Assembly (NCBI GenBank): GCA_951802425.1
Contig: OX637795.1
Coordinates: forward strand, 1,860,001-1,924,000
DNA: 64,000 bases
Origin: Clavaria fumosa
Taxonomy: Eukaryota; Basidiomycota; Agaricomycetes; Agaricales; Clavariaceae
Direction: 5' to 3'
The translations under genes were made by a program, and so were the position numbers. The notes below the pieces were generated by a model. The model made no database searches. It worked only from the letters and a program-made list of their open reading frames with translations, and was not told where the DNA came from. Positions 53,221-64,000 of this stretch are shown piece after piece. Positions within the stretch are counted from its first letter, which is position 1. Every line of letters starts with the position of its first letter.

Positions 53221-56200
53221 GTGCTGATGCTGGATCCATATATATTGTTCCTGCCCGCCAACCACATGTAAAAGATTTTGACAATAAACTCCTGGTATTC
53301 CCCTTGTCAAACAAGGCTGAGAGGGCCAAGCACACCCTCAAGGACCTCACCTCTAAGAAGCTCCCTGGATACAACAATGATGTGCATTGGGAATCTGACC
53401 CAAAGTACATGTATGGAAAAGGAGGAGAATGGCAGTTGGATATGCCAGGACATGTGACGACACTAGACATGCAAGAAACGTATGAGATCAAACTTCTCAT
53501 CAATTCAGGTTGCACCATATCTGTCATGGACTTAGAATGGGCACTCAAGAGCAAGATAAACCTGACAAAACTCAAGACCCCCATAGTCTTCAAGGACATT
53601 GATGGTACTATGAACGCTTGTGGAGCTTTCAAGCACTCAGTAGCACTACACCTCAATATCGGAGGCCACGAAGAAATCAAACAATTCTTGCTAGGGCAAG
53701 TTAGTGGACATCGAGTGATCTTGGGCCATGACTGGCTCCGATACCACAACCCAAGAATCCGATGGTCCAAAAAATACATCCACTTTGACTGGTGTAAAAA
53801 GAAGGATTGTCACATTGTGGATTATGGTTACAGATTCTGGGGCATACATGACATAGCAGAGACACCCGATTGGAAAGCCCTGTACCCCCAAGTAAAACTT
53901 CTCAGAGATTACCCAAATCTCTACCAGGTATAGACTACGAAGTCAAATTCAAGAATGATCCAGGTTTCCTGCGCTCCAAAGTATATCCACTTACTGCAAA
54001 AGAAGACAAAGCTCTAAAGGCCTGGCTTAAGGAAAATCTAGACAATGGCCGACTTGTATGGGGAGAATCAGACTATGTTAGTCCAATTTTCTTTAAGGAT
54101 GAAGGCAACAAACTATGGCAAATCATCGACTATAAATGCCTCAACTCCTACTGTGTAAAAGACATGTACCCTCTGCCCAGGATTGATGAAACTGCAGGAA
54201 GTTTAAAAGAAGCTGAAATATTCACAAGCCTCGACATGGAATGGGGGTATTGGAACGTCGCAATGGCCGAATGGGCACAAAAATATGCAGCAATCATCAC
54301 CAAATACAGGACAGTGTGGCCCATGGTCATGCAATTTGGCTTAATGAATGCACTGTCAGTGTTCCAATGAAGGATGAACTACATCCTATGCACGCTATTA
54401 GCCACCAGAAAAGTGTTCATTTACATTGATGACATCCTCATCGCCACAAAGACACTTGAAGAGCACTGACACTTGCTACATGGGGTATTCCAAGTGCTGC
54501 GCAAGAACGACCTCTGTGTTAGGGAGTCAAAATGCAAGCTGGAACAAGCAGAAGTCACGTTCTTAGGACTGTTGATCTTGAAAGGAAACATCTGACATTC
54601 ACCAAAGAAGTGTAAAGGAATAGCAGATTGGCCTGTACCAAAGGACAAACACGCTCTACAACGAGGAATCAGGCTGTTAAATTACTTCCAAAGGTTCATA
54701 CAAGGGTTTGCCACCATAGCCAAGCCCCTCTATGAACTACTATGTGATGGCGCTCCCTATATCTGGACAAATTGACAACACAGTGCTTGGAAATGCCTAA
54801 TCGACATATTACAGAGCAATGTGGTACTAGCCATCCCCCAAGATGAAGGAAAATGGAAGATGGAGGTGGATGTGAGCAACTACGTGACTGGAGGGGTACT
54901 GTTGCAACAACAACCGGATGGCACCTGGCGCCCCATCGACTTCATTTCAAAGTCCTTTTCCCCAGCAGAGATGAACTACACAATGTATGATAAAGAATTT
55001 CTGGCAATAATCTGAGGCCTGGAAGAATGGTGACACTACCTGCTCGGTGCTAAGGAGCCCTTTGAGATACATACAGACCATGCGAACTTACAATATTTCC
55101 AAAAGAGCCAGAAGCTGAACCCCCACCAAACTCGCTGGCATTCAAAGCTGCAGTGTTTCAACTTCAAAGTGAAATACAAACCGGGAAAAACTGACATGAA
55201 AGCTGATGCCCTATCCCGACGACCAGACCATTGGGAAGGTACTGACAAGTACAAAAAACCTATGGTGCAAGTCTTCCCCACCCAGCGGCTCACCACGCTA
55301 CTCATCCCTGGACCAACCATTGACCAACTATTGGTAGAGGCCCACAATACCCAGACTGCTCCTGCTTCTATACCCTATGAAAAGGACTTAGATGGGCTCT
55401 ACAAGCACGAAGGAAAGATATGGGTGCCCCAAGATTTGGTGCACAAGGTGCTTGACAAGTTACATGATTCACCATTGGGAGAGCACCCCAGACCCGAGAA
55501 GTCCCTAGAGAGTGCCTCCCGGCAATTCATCTGGCCAGGCATGAAACAGGACATAGAAGACTATGTGAGGGGATGCGAAAAATGCCAACGGTCTAAGCCA
55601 GACTGCACGAAATGGCATGCTCCCCTACATCCACATTCAATTCTGCCACAACCCTGGCACACCATCACCTGGGACATGATTGGACCACTACTGAAATCTG
55701 CAACGCACAATTGTATCCTGGTAATTTGTGACAAGATGACGAAGATGACCCTCCTAGAGGCTACCGACATGAAACTTACTGCCCTGGGAGCTGCTAAAAT
55801 CCTACATGATCAGGTCCTGCAGAGCCATGGGGTACCCTGCAAAGTAATCAGCAACCATGGATCCCAGTTTGTGTCAAACTTCATGGAAGAGTTCTACAAA
55901 ATCGTCAGTATCAAGGGCAACCCCAGTACTGCTTACCACCCACAAATGGACAGCCAAACTGAAAGAATGAATCAAGAAATTGAAATCTACTTATGGGCCT
56001 ACATGGACTATATGCAGGACAACTGGTCTGAGTGGCTGGCTACAGCAGAATTCGCCTTAAATAACTGACAACATTCCTCTACCAAATTCTCTCCCTTCTT
56101 CTTAAATTATGGACACCATCCTCGAATAGGAGATATTAGCATACCCGCCTCAACATATGCGCCCGAAGCCTCCGATTTTGCAAAAAAAAACTACAGAAAG

Positions 56201-56748
56201 CACAAGAAAAAGCAAAAGAAGCCATGGAAAAGGCAGCTCAATATATGAAAACTGCTTATGACAAACACAGAAATACAAAAACACTGGAGCACAAAAAGGG
56301 AAACATGGTTTGGTTAGATGCAGAAAACCTAAACACAGAATGGCCCTCGGACAAGCTTGCGGACAAAAGAGTAGGGCATTTTACAGTTCTGGAGAAAGTG
56401 GGAACCTCGGCATACCACTTGGATCTACCCGCAACCTGGAAAATCCACCCTGTATTCAACCAGGTACTGCTGACACCATATATAGAAGGAAAGTTCCCAA
56501 ACCAGGAACTGGACAAGCGCCCACCACCTGAACTCATCAATGAGCACCTGCAATATGATGTGGAAGAAGTTTTGAAGAGCCGGAGACACGGACGCAAAAT
56601 ACAATATCTAGTAAAGTGGACCGACTATCCACATGAGGACAATACATGGGAACCGAAAGCGAACCTGAAGGCTGCTGCAGATGCGATCACGGACTTCCAC
56701 CGGAAGTACCCACAAGCCGCACGGGCCTTGTCTGTGTCCTTTGCTTGA
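53217..56748 (+). pseudogene. pol: Element F Pol with chromodomain, many TGA stops
   Basis: Starts at ATG 53217 (MSADAGSIYIVPARQ). Protease LINSGC (Asp replaced by Asn) near 53505; a frameshift near 53895; RT with FIYIDDI near 54415-54435; RNase H near 54840-55020; integrase 55169-56067; another shift in an A9 run at 56184; chromodomain (YLVKWTDYPHEDNTWEP) near 56610. TGA codons at about 54368, 54467, 54595, 54777, 55013, 55034 and 56066. Clearly inactive. Confidence 0.87.
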
Positions 56749-56846
56749 AAACTCCCATGCCTCTTCGACCCTGCAAGACAAAAAGTATATATAATCCCCA
56801 CATGATTCCACTTAACCGACCACACCCCGACTTCGCTTACTCCACT

Positions 56847-57546
56847 ATGCCACCCGACTGTACACCCTCAACCCCACGCCGTGGAACCCCGGGACCGCCG
56901 TACTTCGCCCACCGAGCTGCCAGATGGCCATGGAACCTACTGCGCCTGCCACCCCCTGAAACCACACGCTTGCGGCCCACGCCGGCTACACTCGAAGGTC
57001 CACCCTCGTCGCCTGGTACCACTGCCCGTATGCGTCACATCTTGGACGCAGTGCAAATCCCCCAAGCACGCCAGAACCTAGGGCCTGACCCCCCTCCACT
57101 TATGTCGGATGATCCCCCAGTGCGCATGCCGCAATTCCAACGAAACTGGGAGCTGCTTGAACCAGAAGACGACATATGGCTATGAAGAATGGCCAAGCGA
57201 CTGAGTGCAAGCTTTAGTCGCACGATGTGGTGTGAACTATGGGGCCTCGAGTTCGAGCAGCAATGTCGCATCCTGCACGCTTCCCCCACCCTCGTCAAAC
57301 TTTGGCTGAACTGCCAAAGTTCACAACTACGATTCGAAATACCGCTACTGCCCGAGCCAGTTCTATGAGAAGAATGGGCCATGCACCACCATCATGGAGG
57401 CCCTCCTTTTGTCATCCCCATGACCATGGACGTAATATCCCTGTGGATCATCCCTACTGACGCCTATGAACACCCCCTTGTCCCAGATACACGCAAGACG
57501 AGTATCGACCCACCAACCGAAGCCGAAGCACCACCAGCCGAACCAT
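56847..57546 (+). pseudogene. Element F ORF3
   Basis: ATG 56847 (MPPDCTPSTPRRGTPG). Collinear with A ORF3, including MRHILDAVQIPQARQ, LLEPEDDIW and WIIPTDAYEHPLVPDTR. TGA stops at 57183, about 57367 and 57546. Conservation with A shows it is a genuine element gene; function unknown. Confidence 0.55.
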
Positions 57547-57621
57547 GAACCCAACATGAGCACGAGGGAAGCCTGGAAGTTTGAACGGTCCGTCGGGACA
57601 TTGGACTACTGGAGGGGGACA

Positions 57622-57956
57622 TGTAAGAATTCACGCACCTCCCCCTGACCACATGACCCAAGCTCCATGCTACTCCCATGCCACCACCACCCCTGCCCTT
57701 TTCCACATGTTTTCCCCTTCTTCCTTTTCACACCACCATGCAGCGCTGCCTTGCCGGTCCCACATGCATCCCTCATGCCCGCACACTGCCCCCATCTCCA
57801 TATGACTCATGCTTCATGTCTTGTAGTATATAAGTACGGGCCTTTTTCATAGGTACTTCCTTAGGTTGTTACCTTCCTTCCAATATGACCATCTGCTCTC
57901 CTCTGGCCGAGCCCGCGCTCCCTCAGATATCCGAGAGTCAGCCCTCATTTGTGACA
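57622..57956 (+). repeat. Element F 3' LTR
   Basis: 335 bp, preceded by the purine tract GGAGGGGGAC and followed by CTGCC. Confidence 0.93.
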
Positions 57957-58664
57957 CTGCCGCCATTTCCAACCTCAGGTCTTCCGACGTCTCCTCGACG
58001 GCAGATCGAATGGCCTGTAACTCCCACACGAGCCATTGAACTGCCTGCAGGACCGTAGTCCCTGCAGGCGCATCAGCTGGCATCGGCCCCGCAGCTCGCT
58101 GTTTTTTCCATGCCGGCATCTCCGGCTCCGTCTCCACCAATTCGTTAGCCTGGTCCCCGAAATCTCGCACTCCGAAATCCCGAATACCCAGAAATCCGAC
58201 TTACCAAGCCCTTCTTCGCGCACCGCAGGCACGCCTCATCTGTGGCCCGCTGGGCTGCCTCGACTTTTTCCGCCCATTTCTGGGCCTCCCACTCCTCCCG
58301 CTCCATCACCACCCGTGACGACTCCGCCTCCTGCTGCAAGGCCACCGCCTCCGCAGCAGTCCCTCCGACCCTCTTGACCATCAGCCTTGCGGCCATGATC
58401 TCCTCCCATCGGGCCCGAGCCCGCTCCCCCGATTCCGCTTCCTTCCGCTCCCGCTCCTCCGCTTTCCATCTTGCCCGTTCCGCCTCCTCCGCCTCCCTCC
58501 GCTCTCACTCTTCCGCCTCCCTCCGAACCCGCTCCGCTTCCTCCGCCTCCCGCCTTTTCCGCTCCTCCGCCTCTTTCGCCCTCCGCATCCACTCTGCCTC
58601 CAATGCCGCCATCTCCACCTGCAACTTTTCAAATTTTATTTCTAAGTCATTTCCGTTGTCTGCC
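57957..58664 (-). pseudogene. Element G antisense gene, N-terminal part with partial Cys cluster
   Basis: Minus-strand ATG at 58664 (MADNGNDLEIKFEKLQVEMA). A long Glu/Arg coiled coil is interrupted by one TGA near 58506, then DEACLRCAKKGL. A 55-nt GT...AG intron (58149-58203, approximately) is followed by ANELVETEPEMPAWKKQRA and helices up to the F insertion. The order coiled coil, Cys pair, ELVE...KKQR patch and amphipathic helix parallels the antisense gene of E, although only two cysteines of the cluster remain. It starts about 210 bp from an LTR on the other strand, the same placement as in E. Confidence 0.55.
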
Positions 58665-58876
58665 ATGCCTGATGGTGGTGGTTCAGGTCTAAGGAGAAGA
58701 ACCAGACTTAGGGCATGAGCTTGGACTTATATATCCGGGCTCGGAAATTCAAACTCCGCCTGAAATTCCCGATCCAATACTCTGCGGAATACTCTGATCC
58801 CATCACAACCCGATCTTCTCCAATCTCCTGGCTCCAATCTTAAGGTCTCAAGGGTTCAACCTTAAAGGGGAGGCAC

Positions 58877-60100
58877 TGTCACGTCCATGCCACTCCCTTC
58901 GGGTCCGGACTGGAAACACCATCTCCGGTCCCGGACTTCCTATCTCTGGCCCCCGACTCCCATCTCTGGCCCCTGACTTCGGATCTCTGGACCCGGATCT
59001 CCAAACTCCTGCTCTGGTGCCTCAGTATCTGAGAGTACCTGCCCTGCATGTGGGGCAGGCACCAAACCCACCTTCGGGGATAGTTCCCCATGTGGTGATC
59101 CTGATCCCAATCCTGATCTCCAATTCCCAAACCCAACTTCCTGACTGTCATGAACCAACATCCATGGTTACTCACCAGCAACGAACTCCAAGCGTGGAAG
59201 CCAAACAATCCACCCAGTTGCTTGGCAGCACAACTACCAACCTGATGGTAGTAATGTCCAACTCCGGGATCAGGAAACTGATCCCTGTTGCTGTTCCGTT
59301 GCTCCATTGCAATTCCCATTGTCCTGTAGTAAGTCCTGCAGTGTATCTCCGGGACATTCTCTGTAGCTACTGTCAATACTCCAGGTTGCTGGAAATGCCC
59401 AGACTCGTAGTATATATACCTGACTACTTCATAGAGTACTGGGCAGTCTGGATACCACCTTCATACACCCCTGTACAACCTCATCCGTACCTCCGTACCT
59501 CTGCACCCCGTACCCATATCCCGTCCCTCCATCTATCTCTGCACTTCCATCCTTTCCACCCACCACCTTGTAATTTGTATCATGTCTAATCCGACCCTTG
59601 CCCTCTGTCTCCTATGCCAGTTGTGCTAAGTCTGACCTACTCCAACCAACTCCTGACCAACTCCCGACCAACCCCCAGCACCTGTCTCCAACAACCCACA
59701 CAAACTGCCTGACCTCCGGAACTCACCCCCGAACTCCAGAACCCATCCCCGAACCCTGGAACTCCATATCTGTTCCCCTAACCAACTTCTGCCTCCACTC
59801 CTTTCATCACTCATCAAACCCGAACTCCATCTGAACTCCATCTCCGCCCTCCCATCCACCTCTCATCTTGATTATGACGAAGTCCACCCCAGACATTCCA
59901 CCTGATATCCCAAACCTCCGCACTCCAAAATATGGGACACCCAGGACTCAGTAAGGGCATTGTTTCAATACATTCACCAAAGTCCCACCCGAACCCCAAA
60001 GTCCTATTCCGGACATCCTGGACATCCTGGACCTGAACTCCGAACTCCAACTGGACTTCACCCTGACCCTCCAAGCACACACATAACAATGCCCTCCAGC
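58877..60100 (+). mobile_element. Element G 3' LTR and adjoining non-coding sequence
   Basis: The start TGTCACGTCC at 58877 follows a purine tract (AAAGGGGAGGCAC). A TATATATACC box lies near 59411. The right end cannot be fixed because no partner LTR is in the window. From about 59640 to 60060 the sequence is C-rich with repeated (C/G)AACTCC words. No gene. Confidence 0.45.
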
Positions 60101-60869
60101 TCATCATTGCCTGCAGAATGAGTATAATATCATGGAAATCCATGGAGAATTGGATGAGAAATTGTTGTTTGAAGTTTAATCAAATTTCTCAAAATTTAAC
60201 CAAATCACACCATTCTTTTTGCATGGCCCTAGAGCTCTTTCTTCATGAAGAATGTATATTTTCACTCATTGATATCTTGAAAATTGGTAGAGTAATGACT
60301 AAAATACTTTTAGGTGAAAAAAAGTGCATTGTGCCACAGTCTCCAAATATTTGCAAACAGCTGTAAAAGACACTTGTACTGTGGTAATATTCACCCAGAG
60401 AACAGTGGGTGAATTCAGACATAAAAGTAGTGAAAATCACCCATTCTTTGTAATAAAAGCCTGTTTATCAACTAGGCATGGTGATTTTCATTCAGGAAAC
60501 CATTGCTATTCACCACATTTCAGGGTTCTTTGTGTGGTGATTTTCACCCAGCCTGGGACCTTACAGTGGAAGATAGCAATGATTGGGGCATGGATGCAAA
60601 TGCTGACACTGATGGTGCAAGGAAAGCCAAATGGGAAGGGGAGTGCCATGAGGCTCATGGTGGAGGAGTGTTCATGCCCTTATGGCATCCATGTGCATAA
60701 GACAACAAATGAGCTGGATAATGAGGATGGTGGAGGCTGGCATGGTAGGGTGGAACTGATACTCAAGCTCCTTCCATGATTAGCATTCCACTTCAATAGA
60801 ACATGATTGTATGGTATATATTGTATACATGACCAACTTATTGCAGTACCAAAGTGGAGGTAAATAATG
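60100..60869. other. Intergenic region with TTCACCCA repeats
   Basis: No supported gene. Frames at 60324-60779 and 60503-60700 have no motif I recognise. The word TTCACCCA or its complement recurs several times, including a 9-bp hairpin (60389-60397 with 60406-60414). It may hold the 3' flank of the NLR-like gene or an old transposon end. Confidence 0.35.
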
Positions 60870-63800
60870 CTATACATTGAGGTAGGAATGGAGGGAGGTG
60901 AATGTGAGGGAAATGACAGAGTGCTGGGGTGTGATCACTGCCAATTGATTAAGAGTGGATGCACATATTCTGCGATAAGCCACAGGAATCCAACAAAGTT
61001 TGTGTCCTGTGAAAGCAGTGAATAACCATCCATCATGAATGAAGTATGGCCCTGACTGTCCACAGTTTGAATGACTGTATACCTGAAGAAGGGCACCAGT
61101 GGCTGCATCCCACACTCTCACTGTCCTGTCATCAGACCCTGAAACTATCCTTTTGCCATCTGGAGAGAATGACACTGATATGATCCAATCAGAATGGCCC
61201 TCAAGTGTCTGCAGATGAGCACCAGTGACTGCATCCCACACTCTCACTGTCCTGTCATAAGACCCTGAAACTATCCTTTTGCCATCTGGAGAGAATGACA
61301 CTGATCTGACCCAATCAGAATGGCCCTCAAGTATCTGCAGATGAGCACCAGTGACTACATCCCACACTCTCACTGTCCTGTCTGAAGACCCTGAAACTAT
61401 CCCTTTGCCATCTGGAGAGAATGACACTGATCTGACCCAATCAGAATGGCCCACAAGTGTCTGCAGATGAGCACCAGTGACTGCATCCCACACTCTCACT
61501 GTCCTGTCATCAGACCCTGAAACTATCCCTTTGCCATCTGGAGAGAATGACACTGATCTGACCCAATCAGAATGGCCCACAAGTGTCTGCAGATGAGCAC
61601 CAGTGACTGCATCCCACACTCTCACTGTGTCATCAGACCCTGAAACTATCCTTTTGCTATCTGGAGAGAATGACACTGATATGACCTCCTTGGAATGGCC
61701 CTCAAGTGTCTGCAGATGAGCACCTGTGACTGCATCCCACACTCTCACTGTCCCATCTGAAGACCCTGAAACTATCCTTGTACCATTTGTAGAGAATAAC
61801 ACTGAGTTGATGCATCCCAAATGGCCCTCCATGACTTGTACACATGCACCCCATTGTTTTGGTAATTCCCCTTGCACCAACACTGCACCCTCCATCTGCT
61901 TGTTGTAGGTATTGTATATTTCAGTGCCAATTGGGGTGAAGGGCAAAGCTGCAAAATACACTTGCAATGCAGACACACTGATGACTGGAAAGAACTCTTG
62001 GATCAATCTCCCACCATCAGATAATAGGGCTGAGACAATATCCATATGATTATTCATCTATTTCAAGACCACATGTTAATTTTGTGAACCTCACTTAATA
62101 AGAACATGCACTTACTGAAAGATAGGCATGCACAGATGCCAATGTTTGCAATGCATTTCTCAGATTCCCAAGGAGACTGCAGACCTCTATCCAGTGTAGT
62201 AAATGATTTGAGCAGAAATGTCCCAGAAGCTGTAATACATTGCTCGAAAGATTGCCACTGCAAACATGCATGCCCCAATATCTACATGCATACTGCAGGC
62301 TGCCTGAGATATGTTTTGATATCATCTCTGGGAGATCTGGCACCTCATGGTTGAACTTGGTGGGGTCTCTCATACCACAAATATCCTTCTTCAGTCTTTT
62401 CATCACAATCAGGCATTTCTCTGCCATGATGGTGTGTTGCTCTTCAAGATCAACTCTAAACTGCATGTTGTGGCATCTAGTGGGGTCCACAATGGAGTCA
62501 AAGAATGATGGGTGAATCAATCTTATAACTCCAATGCCATCATTTGGAGCTGTAATGATTGCCTGCAACTTCTGAAGATAACCATTGACATCAACATCTG
62601 ACTCAAGCAGGTCCTCCAGTTGATCTGATGAGAGAGGATCCTGAAGGACAGCAATAGTTCCAAGAATCAAGCACAATTTGACTCCAAGGTGTTCAGAAAT
62701 ATCAGGGAATGCAATGTTCAACACTTGCAAATACAACTGATCCAGATGCTGCAGAGGAGAGGAGCCCACAGCAGTTGTTGTGTTCAAAAGCATCCTCAGT
62801 TGCCCCTTGGGATCAGCAACATCAATGAACCTTGCTGCAGTGGCAGCAAATATGAACAGGCCTGAGGACATATTGGTCAAACTCTCAACATCTGTATGGG
62901 ATGGCCAGGATCCAGGAATGTGATATCTGTGCTTGATAGCTTCAAGGTACCATGTCAGATAATACTGGATATCACTTTTAATGACATCCAACCTGACTTC
63001 ATGAAGAATCATTGATCTGGTTGCATTGTTGAGAAGTGGATGTTGAAAAGCACCAGTGATTTGGAGAATTGGTCTACTGGTGATGAGGAATTGCAAAGGG
63101 AATAATTTTTCAATGTGTTGGGATAATGATGCAAGAATGGTAGAGGTGGGATTCTCATCCTTGCATTCATCCAGAGCATCAATCACAACTAAACTTGGAG
63201 GGAATTTATTCCTCATAGCAACAAATGGTTTGACAATCATCTTCTCCAACTGATAGGAGACAGAGGAGTAAACAATATCAGGATTAGACCTGACAACATC
63301 TGCAAGTCCAGCTTTGAACTCTGGACAAAACTGTCCTAATTGATAGGCAATGGTAGTGAATACCAGATTGAGATTGCTGCAATCAGCATTATCCCTAGAG
63401 CAGAAGAAGCTTGCAGCAAGGACTCCTTTGTCCTCACAGAACTTGGCCGCAGTGTAGGCAATTGTAGTCTTCCCACTCCCAGCTACACCATTGATCCAAA
63501 ATATCTGCCGAGTCCCCATGACACACAAATGGTCATAGGATGTGGGTATGCCCTCTTGGGAGTGTTCAACATTATGACTAATCCACTGATACAGCTCCTC
63601 AAGAATCTCTTTCCGAGTACCATCAAGACATGAGACTAGCTTATTATTGCAGTTGAAGCCAGCAGTGACTGCACAAGGTAGATTGAGGCCAGCTACATAG
63701 CCCAACATAAGTAAAGCACTACGGCCAAATTATGAAATAAACCGCACCATGGTCATTGAGCTTTGTCTTGATTTCTGTGATTTCCGTTTTGATTTCCTGA

Positions 63801-64000
63801 TAAAAAAGAATCATATGAGAAACAGGACGAGGTAACTGGCTCACGAACTTACCCCAAGTGTGGACTCAATAGCGAGTGTACTTTGAACCTTTGAGTGACC
63901 ACACCTCAATCAGGGTGTCCAAAGGTACGGGCCACTTACTTACCAGGAATTGTTGTATTGAGTCATTGACAGCAGAAATGAGGCCCGTAATCTTAGGAGC
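60870..64000 (-). CDS. NACHT-WD40 (NLR-like) protein, 5' end beyond window
   Basis: Exons on the minus strand: 63944 to beyond 64000, 63853-63888, 63748-63796, 62116-63692, 60870-62057. Introns are 55, 56, 55 and 58 nt with clean GT/AG, and the frame is uninterrupted over ~968 residues to TAG 60870-60872. The N-terminal exons give a short helical region (GLISAVNDSIQQF; EIKTEITEIKTKLND). NACHT domain: Walker A GVAGSGKTT, Walker B LVVIDALDEC, ITSRP sensor-like motif. A ~250-residue helical linker follows, then six ~42-residue WD40 repeats with nearly identical cores (VSFSPDGKRIVSGS, TVRVWDAVTGAHLQTL) and a degenerate seventh. Fungal NLRs of this layout (HET-D/E, NWD2 type) act in self/non-self recognition; here that is inference. 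Intact, in contrast to its surroundings. Confidence 0.9.

Larger units (their letters stand above)
50967..57956 (+). mobile_element. Element F: Ty3/gypsy chromovirus of the A family
   Basis: 335-bp LTRs (50967-51301, 57622-57956), TGTAAGAATTC...TTGTGACA, target duplication CTGCC (50962-50966, 57957-57961). About eleven LTR differences. Same four-gene layout as A: ORF1, gag, pol, ORF3, all interrupted. Inserted into the antisense gene of G. Confidence 0.95.

Noticed and set aside
58242..58718. Ser/Ala-rich plus-strand frame
   Set aside because: Mirror of the Glu/Arg coiled coil on the minus strand; composition explained by complementarity.

Overview
The window is fungal, almost certainly from a mushroom-forming basidiomycete (Agaricomycete). 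Evidence: 47-58 nt introns with GT...CTAA(C/T)...AG signals, a NACHT-WD40 gene, hAT transposases of the basidiomycete type, and chromodomain Ty3/gypsy elements whose premature stops are nearly all TGA. That last pattern is expected from deamination of methylated CpG in CGA codons. There is no bacterial-style operon, rRNA, tRNA or CRISPR array.

Layout. 1-3346: an unrecognised partial gene, a hAT transposase C-terminal fragment, and the 5' half of an Arg/Ser/His/Asp-rich (SR-like) gene. 3347-23343: one large insertion with long inverted ends built from a 10-bp minisatellite, flanked by a 6-bp duplication (CCAGCG). The SR-like reading frame resumes in phase at 23344. Inside this insertion lies retrotransposon A (5008-17948), inside A lies the nearly intact retrotransposon B (5725-11609), and there is also a decayed antisense coiled-coil gene. 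23344-28511: the SR-like gene 3' half, duplicated non-coding blocks, an unrecognised exon, and a BED-finger hAT transposase gene broken at its 3' end. 28512-50521: retrotransposon C, cut by element E (30295-40200), by a solo LTR (41328-41616) and by element D (42053-47662, minus strand). 50522-about 60100: remains of element G (an antisense gene plus the start of a 3' LTR), cut by element F (50967-57956). 60870-64000: an intact, multi-exon NACHT-WD40 (NLR-like) gene on the minus strand that runs off the window.

Target-site duplications recovered by eye: A GGTTT, B CTCAT, D CCTCG, F CTGCC, solo LTR TGGAT, E GCGC/GCAC. They fix the order of events. A, B, C, D and F are chromoviruses (gag, protease-RT-RNaseH-integrase, C-terminal chromodomain). 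Just after the 5' LTR each carries an 11-12 nt stretch complementary to a site about 30 nt downstream of the TATA box, as in Tf1 self-priming. E is a different Ty3/gypsy lineage without a chromodomain.

The most interesting observations are: (1) the TIR/minisatellite insertion into the SR-like gene; (2) a complete five-exon antisense gene between pol and the 3' LTR of E, encoding a Zn2Cys6-type cysteine cluster, with a homologue in the same place in G; (3) a recurrent N-TGA stop/start overlap at the gag-pol junction in three lineages; (4) an extra conserved ORF downstream of pol in A and F.
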